DNA from: an uncultured Granulosicoccaceae bacterium
GTDB lineage: Bacteria; Pseudomonadota; Gammaproteobacteria; Granulosicoccales; Granulosicoccaceae
DNA: 38,509 nucleotides
Direction of reading: 5' to 3'
NCBI GenBank assembly: GCA_937981955.1
Contig: CALJNA010000149.1
Span: 1-38,509, forward strand
The notes under the pieces are model-generated. The model saw nothing but the letters and a program-made list of their open reading frames with translations. It was not told where the DNA came from and did not search any database. Below, piece after piece: positions 15,580 to 24,003 of the stretch; positions within the stretch are counted from its first letter, which is position 1, and every line of letters starts with the position of its first letter. The position numbers were made by a program, and so were the translations under genes.

Positions 15580-16664
15580 CAGGCTTCGATTACTTTTAGA
15601 TCTCGAGGTAGCTCAGAGAAAATTTCTGCACCGTCTTTTCTAAGAATAACGATGTCTTCGAGTCTCAGGCCAAATTGTCCGGGTAAGTAGATGCCTGGTT
15701 CAATCGAGAACACCATACCTTCATCGAGCACGGTTTGTGACGACGAAGTGATATAAGGTGTTTCATGAATTTCCACCCCCAAGCCATGACCGGTGCGGTG
15801 CACGAAATAGTCGCCGTAACCTGCATTGCTTATGACCTGTCGTGCCGCATCATCAACCACGTGAGCTTTTACACCGGGCTTTGCCGCTTGCATAGCAGCC
15901 TGGACCGCCGCTTCCACAATGGCGTGTATTTCTGCATAGTTTTCTGGTGGCGCGCCCATGGCAGCCATACGGGTAATGTCGCTGGGGTAGCCATCGATAC
16001 AACCACCAATATCCATGACCACAACATCGCCTGACTGCAGTGTGGTTTTGCCGGTGTGATGGTGTGGGAAGGCACCATTGGCACCGGTACCCACAATGGT
16101 AAACAGCGGCTGCGCCTGCTGTTGTGCAAAGGCGTCTCTGACCACCTGAGCTACGTCCAGTTCACTCATGCCAACCTGCATGCTGGCCCAGGCGGTTTGC
16201 ATGGCTTTGTCAGCTGAAAGCGCATTACGTTTTAATATGCTGAACTCCGACTCGTCTTTGCGCATCCGTAAAGCGCCGATGGTGCTAGCGGTGAATTGTC
16301 TGTCAGAGGCAGGCAGGGCATCTTGAACGAGTGCTGCAAAGTCAGCTCGCATGGTTTCGTCAAGTACTATGCTCTTGGCCTGACTTGCACCCGCAGCTTT
16401 AAGGCAATCAGCAAAGGCGGCCTCTGGTCCTTCGTCATCTGCCCAGGTATGGAAAGGCAGATCTGTCTGTTGTTTGGCGCTTTGGGCTTCCAGCGCCGGC
16501 ATAAGAAAACCAGCGTAGGATTTGGTTATGCAAAACAGTAGTGGGCGTTCGTCGGCATGAGGTCGAACCCCGGTAAGCCAGGCGAGATGAGCGCCAGGTC
16601 CGAGTGCAACCAGATCGACACCTTCTTGTTGCATGGTGTTGCGCAATACGTCCAGTCGACTCAT
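15579..16664 (-). CDS. M24 metallopeptidase (Xaa-Pro aminopeptidase-like)
   Basis: A 361-residue cytoplasmic peptidase. An N-terminal creatinase-like domain (1-130) is followed by a pita-bread domain with all five dinuclear-metal ligands: Asp218 (VVMDIG), Asp229 (PSDITR), His293 (GHGLG), Glu322 (IEPGIY) and Glu336 (LEDIV). His201-203 and His289 resemble the proline-dipeptidase substrate site. It removes or cleaves Xaa-Pro bonds in family members, though some relatives act on creatine-like substrates. AGAGG eight bases before ATG 16664 supports the start. It is the last gene of the glutamate mutase operon, 28 bases after the ligase. Its presence there suggests that the product may be a peptide or amide, which is inference. 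Confidence 0.85.
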   Translation of the reverse strand: MSRLDVLRNTMQQEGVDLVALGPGAHLAWLTGVRPHADERPLLFCITKSYAGFLMPALEAQSAKQQTDLPFHTWADDEGPEAAFADCLKAAGASQAKSIVLDETMRADFAALVQDALPASDRQFTASTIGALRMRKDESEFSILKRNALSADKAMQTAWASMQVGMSELDVAQVVRDAFAQQQAQPLFTIVGTGANGAFPHHHTGKTTLQSGDVVVMDIGGCIDGYPSDITRMAAMGAPPENYAEIHAIVEAAVQAAMQAAKPGVKAHVVDDAARQVISNAGYGDYFVHRTGHGLGVEIHETPYITSSSQTVLDEGMVFSIEPGIYLPGQFGLRLEDIVILRKDGAEIFSELPRDLKVIEA

Positions 16665-16692
16665 GATATTTGCCTCTTGTGTATTAAGAGCG

Positions 16693-18264
16693 TTAAGCGC
16701 CGGACAACTCTTGCTTTAGTTCTTCTTTATTTATCTGATTACGGTCGCTTTGTACCAGTGGTAACGATTTTCGGTAAACAATGCGGCCTGGAATCATATA
16801 GGAGGCAAGGTGTTTTTTCAGTTCAAACGTTATTTCCTTTTCGGAAATTTCTCCTGCAGCTGAATACACCATGACTATTTCTTCCTCAATGAGTGGATTG
16901 TCCATACCAAACACGGCGCATTGCTGAATCTGTGGAAGATTCTTTTCCACGACCGACTCTATTTCAAACGGTGACACGCGAAATCCGCTGGTTTTAATCA
17001 TGTCGTCGCGTCGGTCGACAAAGTAGAAGTAGCCTTCTTCATCTTTATATACGTAGTCACCAGAGGCGACGACGATTTCATCAGCTAATTGTCCTTGTAA
17101 ATCGACCACGTTCTTTAAAATATCCACAGATTTGAAACGCTCTGCGGTGTCCTCTGGCGCATTCCAGAAGCCTCGGTAAATATAACTGCCTCGGTGTATA
17201 AGTTCACCAACCTCGCGCGGTGCGCAAGCCTGACCATCTTCGTTGATGACATAGAGCTCGACGTCGGGTATGGCCTTGCCAATGGAATCGGGGCGAATTT
17301 TGATTTGAGACGGATCCAGATAGGTAGAACGAAACGCTTCCGTCAGTCCATGCATGGAATAAAAGGACGCATTCCTGAATGTTTTCGCACAGTCATCGAT
17401 CATTCGCTCTGTTACGTTGCCGCCGGATGATGTGATGATTCGGACCTTGTCAAACAGTTCTGCGCCGGGTTGGGTGTACAGGTCTTCGTCGAACATTTGC
17501 GAAATATTCACCGGCATAAGTGGTAACACGGTGACTTGATCATTCACCAAGTGGTTGAAAAAATCTCCCGGTAAGATAAACCCATGCAGTGCCAGCGTTG
17601 CCTTGTTCAGCAGTGAACAGAAAATCTGATTCAAACCGTAGTCAAGGTTGAAGATAAGCAACCCGGATATTACATCTTGCTCGTTTAAATTCAGATATTG
17701 GGATACCACACGTGCAGAGTCGATCAGATTCCGATGCGAGATAACAATGCCCTTCGGTGTACCGGTAAGACCGAAGGAATAGGTGATAACGGCATTGTCG
17801 TGGCCGTTGATATCACATTGGTATGGCTTGTTGTAGTACTTGAATATTTCTTCGAAAGAGGGGATATCTTTCCCTACTGTTTCAATAGAAACTATGTGTC
17901 CGTCGAAGTTGACCTCTTCGATACTTTCAAGTTTAAGCTTGTCAGTAATAATACACTGGATTTCGCAATCACCAATGATGTACTGCACTTGTTCAGGCTT
18001 GAGCAAGCGAGTCAGCGGCACCAGTATGTAGTCGGTCGATAATATAGCCAGTATTGCAATGACCTGCGAGACATCCTTTTTTGCATACAGGCCAACCCGC
18101 GCACCTTTGGGTAAATCAAGTTCCTTTAAATACAGTGCAACTTGATTGACTCTATCGAGTAATTCGGCATAGTTAAGTTTTCGCGCGTCCTGGGTCAGCG
18201 CAATTTTATCGGGGTGAGACAGTGCTGCGCTTTCCAGCAGGGTGCGAATACAGTTTATTGACAT
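16693..18264 (-). CDS. AMP-forming ligase/adenylation enzyme with altered catalytic motif
   Basis: A 523-residue ANL-superfamily enzyme, which would activate a carboxylate with ATP. The motifs seen are the A3 phosphate loop as YSFGLTGTPKG (162-172; usually SGTTGxPKG), A5 GLTE, A7 SGDYVYKDEEGY and A8 DRRDDMIKTSGFRVSPFEIE. The A10 motif near 508-513 reads RNQINK, so the catalytic Lys (usually NGK) is Gln510. This could abolish or slow adenylation or mark specialised chemistry. AAGGAG nine bases before ATG 18264 supports the start, which overlaps glmL by 10 bases. A stand-alone ligase next to glutamate mutase recalls vicenistatin-type 3-methylaspartate activation, but no carrier protein is seen here. 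Confidence 0.82.
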   Translation of the reverse strand: MSINCIRTLLESAALSHPDKIALTQDARKLNYAELLDRVNQVALYLKELDLPKGARVGLYAKKDVSQVIAILAILSTDYILVPLTRLLKPEQVQYIIGDCEIQCIITDKLKLESIEEVNFDGHIVSIETVGKDIPSFEEIFKYYNKPYQCDINGHDNAVITYSFGLTGTPKGIVISHRNLIDSARVVSQYLNLNEQDVISGLLIFNLDYGLNQIFCSLLNKATLALHGFILPGDFFNHLVNDQVTVLPLMPVNISQMFDEDLYTQPGAELFDKVRIITSSGGNVTERMIDDCAKTFRNASFYSMHGLTEAFRSTYLDPSQIKIRPDSIGKAIPDVELYVINEDGQACAPREVGELIHRGSYIYRGFWNAPEDTAERFKSVDILKNVVDLQGQLADEIVVASGDYVYKDEEGYFYFVDRRDDMIKTSGFRVSPFEIESVVEKNLPQIQQCAVFGMDNPLIEEEIVMVYSAAGEISEKEITFELKKHLASYMIPGRIVYRKSLPLVQSDRNQINKEELKQELSGA

Positions 18265-19541
18265 GTTGCCTGCTCCTTCGCGCCAATGGTCCAGATATCG
18301 TACTGTGTATCCAGTACGGTCACAGGCTTATGATCCGAATTCATTATTTTTCGGTAAAAGAACGCCACAACATCTTCGATATCGGCGGTAGTGAGTACTT
18401 TCGTTATGCCACCGGTAAACACAATGGAATTCATCGACAGCAGTTTTAACGTGACATAAGCAGGTCGGTAGTGGGACATTTTGCACAGAACCAGAAAGAT
18501 GGCCAGTTGCATGAGTATCTTGGTTGCCTTTTCACTGTGCTCTTTGTAGATATTTTCTGTCACTTTCAGGTGCATGAGCAGCTCATAGGCATACTCGTTG
18601 TTCTCTGCTGTGAATATCAGCGATTGCCGTGATTTGAAAACACCGAGCTTTTTAAACACAATTCTGTCGTGTTCCTGTTCAGTCACAATATTATCGCTGA
18701 CCAGATCTTTGGAGTAATGTACATCGGTTGTGGCACCGCCAATGTCCAGCAGAATAAACGGGTCGGTAACTGAAAAAGACGCATGAATATGCGGAAGAGA
18801 TTTATTCACCACAAACGGAGTCGAGTAAATCTGATTGCCGGTAATTTCATACAGGTGTTTGATGTCTTCTTTACCTTCAATATCTTCCTGATACAAGTTG
18901 GTTAAATAATCCTTTAGATGCTTCTCAACGATGTGCAGCCGATCATCAATAATATTGGGTAGCACAACGAGCTGGTTAATTGATTTTGAAAGCGTGGCGG
19001 CATCCGGGGCGTTGCCAACATAAACCACATTTGAGTAATTCAGTTTTGAAAGGTATGCGTGCAGTCGGTCATCGAACATGCCCCCGTTGGAATCGATTCC
19101 ACCCACAATAATGACCACATCGATAAGATCGCTGGGAATGGAATATTCCTCAATATCCTGAAACAGTATTGAGTCGATAACATTGATGCCAGAGTTGTAG
19201 GCAATATTGGTGGCGTACTTTAAAGAGTAGGAGTGTGTAAGTCCGATAATCAGTGTGCTAAGCCCGCCGTTTGCGGAGGAGCAAATATGTATGTCCTGCG
19301 CATCGAAGCGTTGCACGGTATCACCGCACTTGTGCATCAAGTCATCGAGAATACGCTTGTTGAAATCGCGAAAATGTTGCTCGATGGAATGTGCGGTACT
19401 GACTTTGAAGTAGGTGCTGCCAATATCAACCAGCAGTTTGCTATTACTGCTTGACTGGTCGGTTGGCTTCTCGCTGGAATGGCCGTTTAACTGGCCAACT
19501 CCGTTCAGGACGGAGCCATCTGTTTCATTCTCTGTGCTCAC
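18255..19541 (-). CDS. glmL: Glutamate mutase reactivase GlmL (ASKHA ATPase)
   Basis: A 428-residue MutL/GlmL protein. In the methylaspartate system it is an ATPase chaperone linked to glutamate mutase. The actin-like phosphate-1 motif LLVDIGSTYFKVST (35-48) and the second motif ILLDIGGATTDVHYS (about 267) are clear, as is VVIIVGGIDSNGGMFDDRL between them. The N-terminal 30 residues are a Ser/Asn-rich extension. It overlaps glmE by four bases (ATGA), so the genes are translationally coupled, and it overlaps the ligase by ten. It is not DNA mismatch repair MutL. The role is inferred from the family and the neighbours. Confidence 0.88.
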   Translation of the reverse strand: MSTENETDGSVLNGVGQLNGHSSEKPTDQSSSNSKLLVDIGSTYFKVSTAHSIEQHFRDFNKRILDDLMHKCGDTVQRFDAQDIHICSSANGGLSTLIIGLTHSYSLKYATNIAYNSGINVIDSILFQDIEEYSIPSDLIDVVIIVGGIDSNGGMFDDRLHAYLSKLNYSNVVYVGNAPDAATLSKSINQLVVLPNIIDDRLHIVEKHLKDYLTNLYQEDIEGKEDIKHLYEITGNQIYSTPFVVNKSLPHIHASFSVTDPFILLDIGGATTDVHYSKDLVSDNIVTEQEHDRIVFKKLGVFKSRQSLIFTAENNEYAYELLMHLKVTENIYKEHSEKATKILMQLAIFLVLCKMSHYRPAYVTLKLLSMNSIVFTGGITKVLTTADIEDVVAFFYRKIMNSDHKPVTVLDTQYDIWTIGAKEQATCQ

Positions 19542-20902
19542 TGCATGATTCCGATGTCGTGAATGATGTCATTCACAATGCTGGTGGTGTCCTTGTTCAG
19601 GTCGCAACAGGATTTTTCGTATTCGAAACAACGATCGGGGATGGGAACGTTTCCACGATCGATAATGCGAATGTTCTTCTGCGCATCGCGGATGGTGATC
19701 ATTTTATTGTGGTTAATAATGTGCGGTGAAAATGGCACATCAATAACCCCGTTCTTGATTGAATTAAATACTTTACGCCACAAAGTGTCGGCCGGGTCGT
19801 TAAACACCGCCTCCATAATCGCCTTGACTTCCGCGGTCAGAATCTCCTCTTCCTGTTCATCGACAACGGCTGGCAGACCGCCCAGAATGTTAAGCGTGTA
19901 TTGTGTGTTGGCAACAGTTTGTGCGTTGGCTTCCTTGGTCGGTATACCGACAGCTTCCTCTCGCGTTTTAGTAATGATTTTGTCTGCACCAACCATGGAG
20001 GCAATAACGGTAGACATATTGATCAGCTGATCGGCTGAGTCTCTGTTGGTTGGAAACGCTCCCATCCATTGGTGATAGACAAGGTGGATACTTGCATCTT
20101 CACAATCAATTTGTTTTGCATAGTGATCGGCCAGTTTGCGTGTCACCGTGCCAGTAACTATGTCTTGTATCATCGAGCCTTGCTGAGCGAACGAGACCGA
20201 GAAAGACTTTACCCCTTCCTCGAGTGAGAGCAACATTTCAAGCAACTGAATAACAATCGTGATCGATGGTGGTACTAGAGTCGCAGTAAGTGGCCCAAAC
20301 GACTCCCGGTTGATTGGCTTGTTCAGCGTGGAATAGTCAGCACAGACACGTTCAACATATTTCCAGTACAAAAATGCCTTGTCTAGTGGGAAATTCTTTG
20401 AGTAGGGGAGCAGATAGGTTATCGGTCCACCCTCTATTTCAAAAATGCCAGAGGCAATGGCAATTTCAATTAATAACCTGGCATCCGGCGTACCGTGCCG
20501 AAGGCTTACAGGGTGATTGAAGTGAGTCATCATTTTCCGCGTGGTGCGATAACCATGATTAACCAGCGGGTAACCATTGAGCATATCAATCTCGTTTGCC
20601 TCGCTCAATCGCAGCATTTTCTTCGCGGTGGTGTAGTCATTGAGGCGCGTGTTGGAGTCGATGGTCAGTGGCAACACATCGACATTGGCGTCGACAAAAA
20701 ACTCATACAGCGCAAATTGCTTTTCGTATGTCGGGAAGCCGCCTCTGGGCTGAACCAGCATTTTCTCTGCAGTATCAAAGTGGTGCGAAATAAACAATTG
20801 CTCGTCAGCACCTCTGACGAATTCACGAACCTCATCGAAATCAAAGGCATCAACGTTTTCATTGCCCAGAATGATTTCACGTTCTTCTTGTAGCTGGCTC
20901 AT
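19538..20902 (-). CDS. glmE: Glutamate mutase epsilon subunit
   Basis: The catalytic subunit that, with GlmS and coenzyme B12, converts L-glutamate to L-threo-3-methylaspartate. Length is 454 (clostridial about 480). Mapped by eye to the Clostridium cochlearium enzyme, the arginine claw is kept (Arg53, 86 and 135 for 66, 100 and 149). Glu157 (171), Tyr163 (177), Tyr167 (181), Lys312 (326) and Glu316 (330) are also kept. Landmark stretches are TLVPPS and VYHQWMGAFP. All major substrate contacts are present, so it should be active on glutamate. It overlaps glmS by four bases and glmL by four bases. Confidence 0.92.
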   Translation of the reverse strand: MSQLQEEREIILGNENVDAFDFDEVREFVRGADEQLFISHHFDTAEKMLVQPRGGFPTYEKQFALYEFFVDANVDVLPLTIDSNTRLNDYTTAKKMLRLSEANEIDMLNGYPLVNHGYRTTRKMMTHFNHPVSLRHGTPDARLLIEIAIASGIFEIEGGPITYLLPYSKNFPLDKAFLYWKYVERVCADYSTLNKPINRESFGPLTATLVPPSITIVIQLLEMLLSLEEGVKSFSVSFAQQGSMIQDIVTGTVTRKLADHYAKQIDCEDASIHLVYHQWMGAFPTNRDSADQLINMSTVIASMVGADKIITKTREEAVGIPTKEANAQTVANTQYTLNILGGLPAVVDEQEEEILTAEVKAIMEAVFNDPADTLWRKVFNSIKNGVIDVPFSPHIINHNKMITIRDAQKNIRIIDRGNVPIPDRCFEYEKSCCDLNKDTTSIVNDIIHDIGIMQ

Positions 20903-21330
20903 GCGCCTGTGGTTTCCAATGCTGGCGAGCTTTGTCGCATATGGTCTTCAAGCATATCCAGACCTGTGTTCAGATCGATTTGATGGCAAACCAGATCGAA
21001 GCCGTATGATTTGAAACGCTGAACGATATCTTCAGCATTACCGCTACCCACGGTTAAGTTACCACCGATCATCATGACCAGATTATCGAGGTTTTTGTAT
21101 TTCGCTTTAAGCAACTTGACTTCACGGCCCCAGCCCTCGGCTTCACCATTCAGCGAGGAGATCAGCAGAATGTCGGCACCGGTTTCCACCGCCGCATCGA
21201 AGAATTCCTCAAGGTAGGTGTTAACGCCCAGATTAAATACTTCATAGCCTCTCGCATTGAGAGATAAATCCATTAGACGATTGGCAACCACGTGGATATC
21301 ATTGCCAATGACCCCTGTAACGACTTTCAT
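20899..21330 (-). CDS. glmS: Glutamate mutase sigma subunit, cobalamin-binding
   Basis: A 143-residue B12-binding subunit. The base-off cobalamin motif is DxH, with Asp11 and His13 (lower axial ligand), but the canonical DxHxxG Gly is Ala16 (NDIHVVANRL). SxL (Ser58-Ser59-Leu60) and GG (89-90) are normal. It is the first gene of the operon glmS-glmE-glmL-ligase-peptidase. GTGAG lies a few bases before ATG 21330. No B12 riboswitch is seen in the 126-base divergent region, and cobalamin synthesis or uptake is not encoded here. Confidence 0.9.
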   Translation of the reverse strand: MKVVTGVIGNDIHVVANRLMDLSLNARGYEVFNLGVNTYLEEFFDAAVETGADILLISSLNGEAEGWGREVKLLKAKYKNLDNLVMMIGGNLTVGSGNAEDIVQRFKSYGFDLVCHQIDLNTGLDMLEDHMRQSSPALETTGA

Positions 21331-21456
21331 TGCTCACTTGCTCTTTTTCTGCTGATTTCATTCTACCAAAAGCATCCAGCGCACAGACGCCGGGATGGTG
21401 GTATCTTTACGGCGAGGCTTGCGATTAGCAGGTAATACCCCAGCGGAGAAGACTAT

Positions 21457-21942
21457 ATGGGCGATTATACCGCCGATTTCTGTGACACCCATCCGGATAA
21501 AGTATCGGTCCTTGGACCAGGCTTTTCTAACTACGGTGGCGCCGGTATGTGTCAGGGAGAGATAAGCACTATCTGGCTTGACCAGAACAACAGCGACCTC
21601 ATCACACTATTACGGGATGAAAAAGGTGATGGCAAAGTCGTTGTGGTTGATGCCGATCAGGCCTATTACGCTATCGTTGGCGAGATGCTCATGAAGTATG
21701 CGCACGAAAACGGCTATGCAGGCATCATCGTCAACGGCTATATCAGAGACACTGAGCAGATCAAAGATATCCCTGTGGCCTTGTACGCTCTAGGGACTTG
21801 CTCTAGAAAATCCATTCCAGTCACCCAGGGTCGACGCAACATTTCGTTGTCGTTTGGCGGTGTGGAGTTCAAGCCAGGCAGCTATGTGTATGCAGATAAC
21901 GATGGCATAATTGTTACTGCCGAAAAGCTTCCTTCGGCTTAG
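21457..21942 (+). CDS. RraA-like aldolase/decarboxylase family protein
   Basis: A 161-residue protein of the RraA/HMG aldolase family. The core TADFCDTHPDKVSVLGPGF and GEMLMKYAHENGYAGIIVNGYIRDTEQI, with the Arg and Asp of the active site (YIRD), and the end GVEFKPGSYVYADNDGIIVT are typical. Relatives cleave 4-hydroxy-4-methyl-2-oxoglutarate or decarboxylate oxaloacetate; others (RraA of E. coli) bind RNase E. The GGSLR-type loop is replaced by DADQAYYA. GGAG eight bases before ATG 21457 supports the start. It diverges from glmS across 126 bases, so a link to methylaspartate or methyl-branched C5 acids is possible but unproven. It converges with the cytochrome gene. Confidence 0.82.
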   Translation: MGDYTADFCDTHPDKVSVLGPGFSNYGGAGMCQGEISTIWLDQNNSDLITLLRDEKGDGKVVVVDADQAYYAIVGEMLMKYAHENGYAGIIVNGYIRDTEQIKDIPVALYALGTCSRKSIPVTQGRRNISLSFGGVEFKPGSYVYADNDGIIVTAEKLPSA

Positions 21943-21975
21943 AAATAGCCGTCAGCATCGCGTTGAACCGTCGGT

Positions 21976-23370
21976 CTATTTATCGACGGGCAATCCGCTG
22001 GGTACCTGATCAGGAACGCCGAATGCCGTTTGCGTAACATCCGGGCTGCTAAGTGTTTTCAGGAACTCAACAATCGCTTGAACCTGGTCTTTGTCCAGCT
22101 CAACCGGTTGAATATCTTGCCTGGCCTGATAGCGCTGCATCTCGCGTTTATCTTGTTGAATCAAAAAGTCTGCTTCGTTAAGCCAAGCAATATCGGGTAT
22201 AGCGGCGTCGTTGGGTTTCCAGCTATTGCGTGAAGCGGCAGGATTCAAGTGATGTTCCACCATGGCTTTCAGCGAGCGGTAAGCACCGTTATGTCCGTAT
22301 GGCGCTGTGAACTCCACGTTACGAAGCGAAGGTGTGCGGAAGCGATAAGCGTCTTCTCGTCGGTCACTTTCACCTAAGCGGCCAACATCTCGTGGCATTG
22401 GATCATGGCGTCGTGTCCGGCCCGGTCCGAAGGGCGGTAGTCCAAGTGCATAAAATTTCTGATCAGTAAATAATTTGCCTGAATGGCATTCACTGCAATT
22501 TGCCTGGCCGTAGAACAAATTCATACCGGTTTTCTCTGACTCAGACAGGGCATCATTTCGGCCGGAAACAAATTGATCAAAGCGTGAGTTGGTCGATTGC
22601 CACTCAAGTGTTTCAAACGCTGCAATTGCATTCGCAATATCAACAATGCGAATATCACGTTCTGATTCTATGTGGTCGAATGCGTCGACGAACAAGGCAA
22701 CATAGTCTGGTATGCCCTTAATGCGCTTAGTGATTATTGGCCATACGTGATCTATACGGTCAAAGGCCGCCCGCGCAACTGAATTCTCTTCCGGGTCACC
22801 TGCCATCTCGAATCGCGCTGCCATTGGAAACAAGGCTTGTGCTGCCAGCAGGCCTGATAAGCCTTCTGGCAATCGTTCTTCTGCAGGTGAATTAAACCCG
22901 TTGCCGTAGTCATCTGATAATGACAGCCTGCCATCATGAAAAAGTATTTCGATGTCGTTCGCACCAAGGTTCCACAAAGCGGGTGCGTTTCTTGGGATAC
23001 GTCGTTTTATTCGAGATTCACTGGTACCGGGTAATCTGTCAGGGCCGAGCCCTGAACCGCCCTCACCAATACCAAGCGAAAGCCCGTCAGCGCCACCATG
23101 CTTAAGATGGTGACAGGTGCCGCAGGAAATATTTTTGTTTCCAGATAAAATTTTATCGTAGAAAAGTAACTGGCCAAGCTTTGCCTGCTTTTCGTTTTGT
23201 ACCGGAAAGTCTTCAGCCGTTAATGGCTCTGGTAGACTGCTTGCGTTTGCAGCACCCATTTCAAGAACCAGCAGGGTGGTTACCAATGCAATTTTGTATG
23301 TACAGTTTACAAACTTAAGTTTCAGGCATCGAGAAAGGCAATGAGCGTAACTCGCAAATATAGTCTGCAC
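21976..23370 (-). CDS. Diheme cytochrome c peroxidase/MauG-type protein
   Basis: Two heme-c motifs are present: CGTCH (first) and CSECH (second), each in the usual CcpA/MauG context (LGQLLFYDKILSGNKNISC... and MNLFYGQANC...). The TAPYGHNGAYRSLKAMVEHHLNP stretch is typical of the family's second domain. A signal peptide (KIALVTTLLVLEMGAANA) puts it in the periplasm, where it would reduce peroxide or oxidise a partner. The 5' end is uncertain: no ATG fits. I choose GTG 23370, with GGTGA eight bases upstream; CTG 23325 directly before the signal peptide is an alternative. The chosen start overlaps the Sel1 gene by 30 bases head to head. Confidence 0.8.
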   Translation of the reverse strand: MQTIFASYAHCLSRCLKLKFVNCTYKIALVTTLLVLEMGAANASSLPEPLTAEDFPVQNEKQAKLGQLLFYDKILSGNKNISCGTCHHLKHGGADGLSLGIGEGGSGLGPDRLPGTSESRIKRRIPRNAPALWNLGANDIEILFHDGRLSLSDDYGNGFNSPAEERLPEGLSGLLAAQALFPMAARFEMAGDPEENSVARAAFDRIDHVWPIITKRIKGIPDYVALFVDAFDHIESERDIRIVDIANAIAAFETLEWQSTNSRFDQFVSGRNDALSESEKTGMNLFYGQANCSECHSGKLFTDQKFYALGLPPFGPGRTRRHDPMPRDVGRLGESDRREDAYRFRTPSLRNVEFTAPYGHNGAYRSLKAMVEHHLNPAASRNSWKPNDAAIPDIAWLNEADFLIQQDKREMQRYQARQDIQPVELDKDQVQAIVEFLKTLSSPDVTQTAFGVPDQVPSGLPVDK

Positions 23371-23904
23371 ACATTTTTCACCAGAGTTGTTTGCATCGGT
23401 ACCATTGGCACAAGCATCATTGGTATAAGCGTTCGAGTTGCTGTACTGAGTGTTCCGCTTCTGTTCAGTTCGCATCTTTATGCCGATCTTGAAAAGGCCA
23501 GAGATCTGATGGATGCGAATGAGTTCGAACAAGCCATGGAGGAGCTGCTGCCAGCAGCACAATCGGGCAATGCGGAAGCCGAAGAATTGATTGGTGTCAT
23601 GTATGCCATGGGGCTTGGCGTTGAACGTGATGACATGCGTGCGTTTGAGTGGTACCTGCGTGCCTCTTTGAAAGGCCATCCCGGCGCGCAATCTGGTATT
23701 GGCTGGTACTACGAAGTGGGTCGCGGCGTCAGCGCACCGGATTTGGTCAGAGCCTACGCCTGGTATGTCTTGTCGGCGATTGGTGGTGACCCGGATGCGG
23801 CTATCAGTCAGGAAGAAGTGATCAAGAAAATGACTCAGGCTGAAATAGAACAAGCGCATAAAATCATCGATGACTATAAAACCTGGATATATCCGTTCGA
23901 TTAG
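23341..23904 (+). CDS. Sel1-repeat secreted protein
   Basis: A 187-residue protein with an N-terminal hydrophobic segment (about 12-42), a signal peptide or anchor, ending near LYADLE. Two Sel1-type repeats follow (about 73-105 and 106-145: SGNAEAEELIGVMYAMGLGVERD and GHPGAQSGIGWYYEVGRGVSAPD), solenoid helices used for protein contacts. The C-terminal helix is rich in Glu and Lys. The ribosome site before ATG 23341 is AAAGG but close (about two bases). It is divergent from the cytochrome c peroxidase with overlapping or abutting 5' ends, so the two may share regulation; the partner and function are unknown. Confidence 0.72.
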   Translation: MSVTRKYSLHTFFTRVVCIGTIGTSIIGISVRVAVLSVPLLFSSHLYADLEKARDLMDANEFEQAMEELLPAAQSGNAEAEELIGVMYAMGLGVERDDMRAFEWYLRASLKGHPGAQSGIGWYYEVGRGVSAPDLVRAYAWYVLSAIGGDPDAAISQEEVIKKMTQAEIEQAHKIIDDYKTWIYPFD

Positions 23905-23945
23905 TCGCAGTGGGTTGCAAGACAAAAGCGGGTTACAAGAGCACT

Positions 23946-23983
23946 AAAGAAAAACACTGGCACGGTTTTACTACCGTGCCAGT
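23946..23983 (-). terminator. Rho-independent terminator of the TRAP operon
   Basis: ACTGGCACGGT (23956-23966) and ACCGTGCCAGT (23973-23983) form a perfect 11-bp GC-rich stem with a six-base loop. On the minus strand GTTTTTCTTT follows. It lies about 20 bases after the dctP stop and ends the TRAP operon. Confidence 0.9.
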
Positions 23984-24003
23984 ATCAACATAACTAACTA
24001 ATA

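Noticed and set aside
18255..19541. DNA mismatch-repair MutL
   Set aside because: The protein is an ASKHA ATPase with actin-type motifs and sits with glutamate mutase; it has no GHKL ATPase motifs.
21331..21456. Cobalamin riboswitch before glmS
   Set aside because: The region is only 126 bases, shared by two divergent genes, and shows no B12-box-like core.
23371..23925. N-terminal extension of the cytochrome c peroxidase
   Set aside because: The extra 185 codons are low in protein-like features, precede a signal peptide and lie opposite the Sel1 gene; a start near 23370 is preferred.
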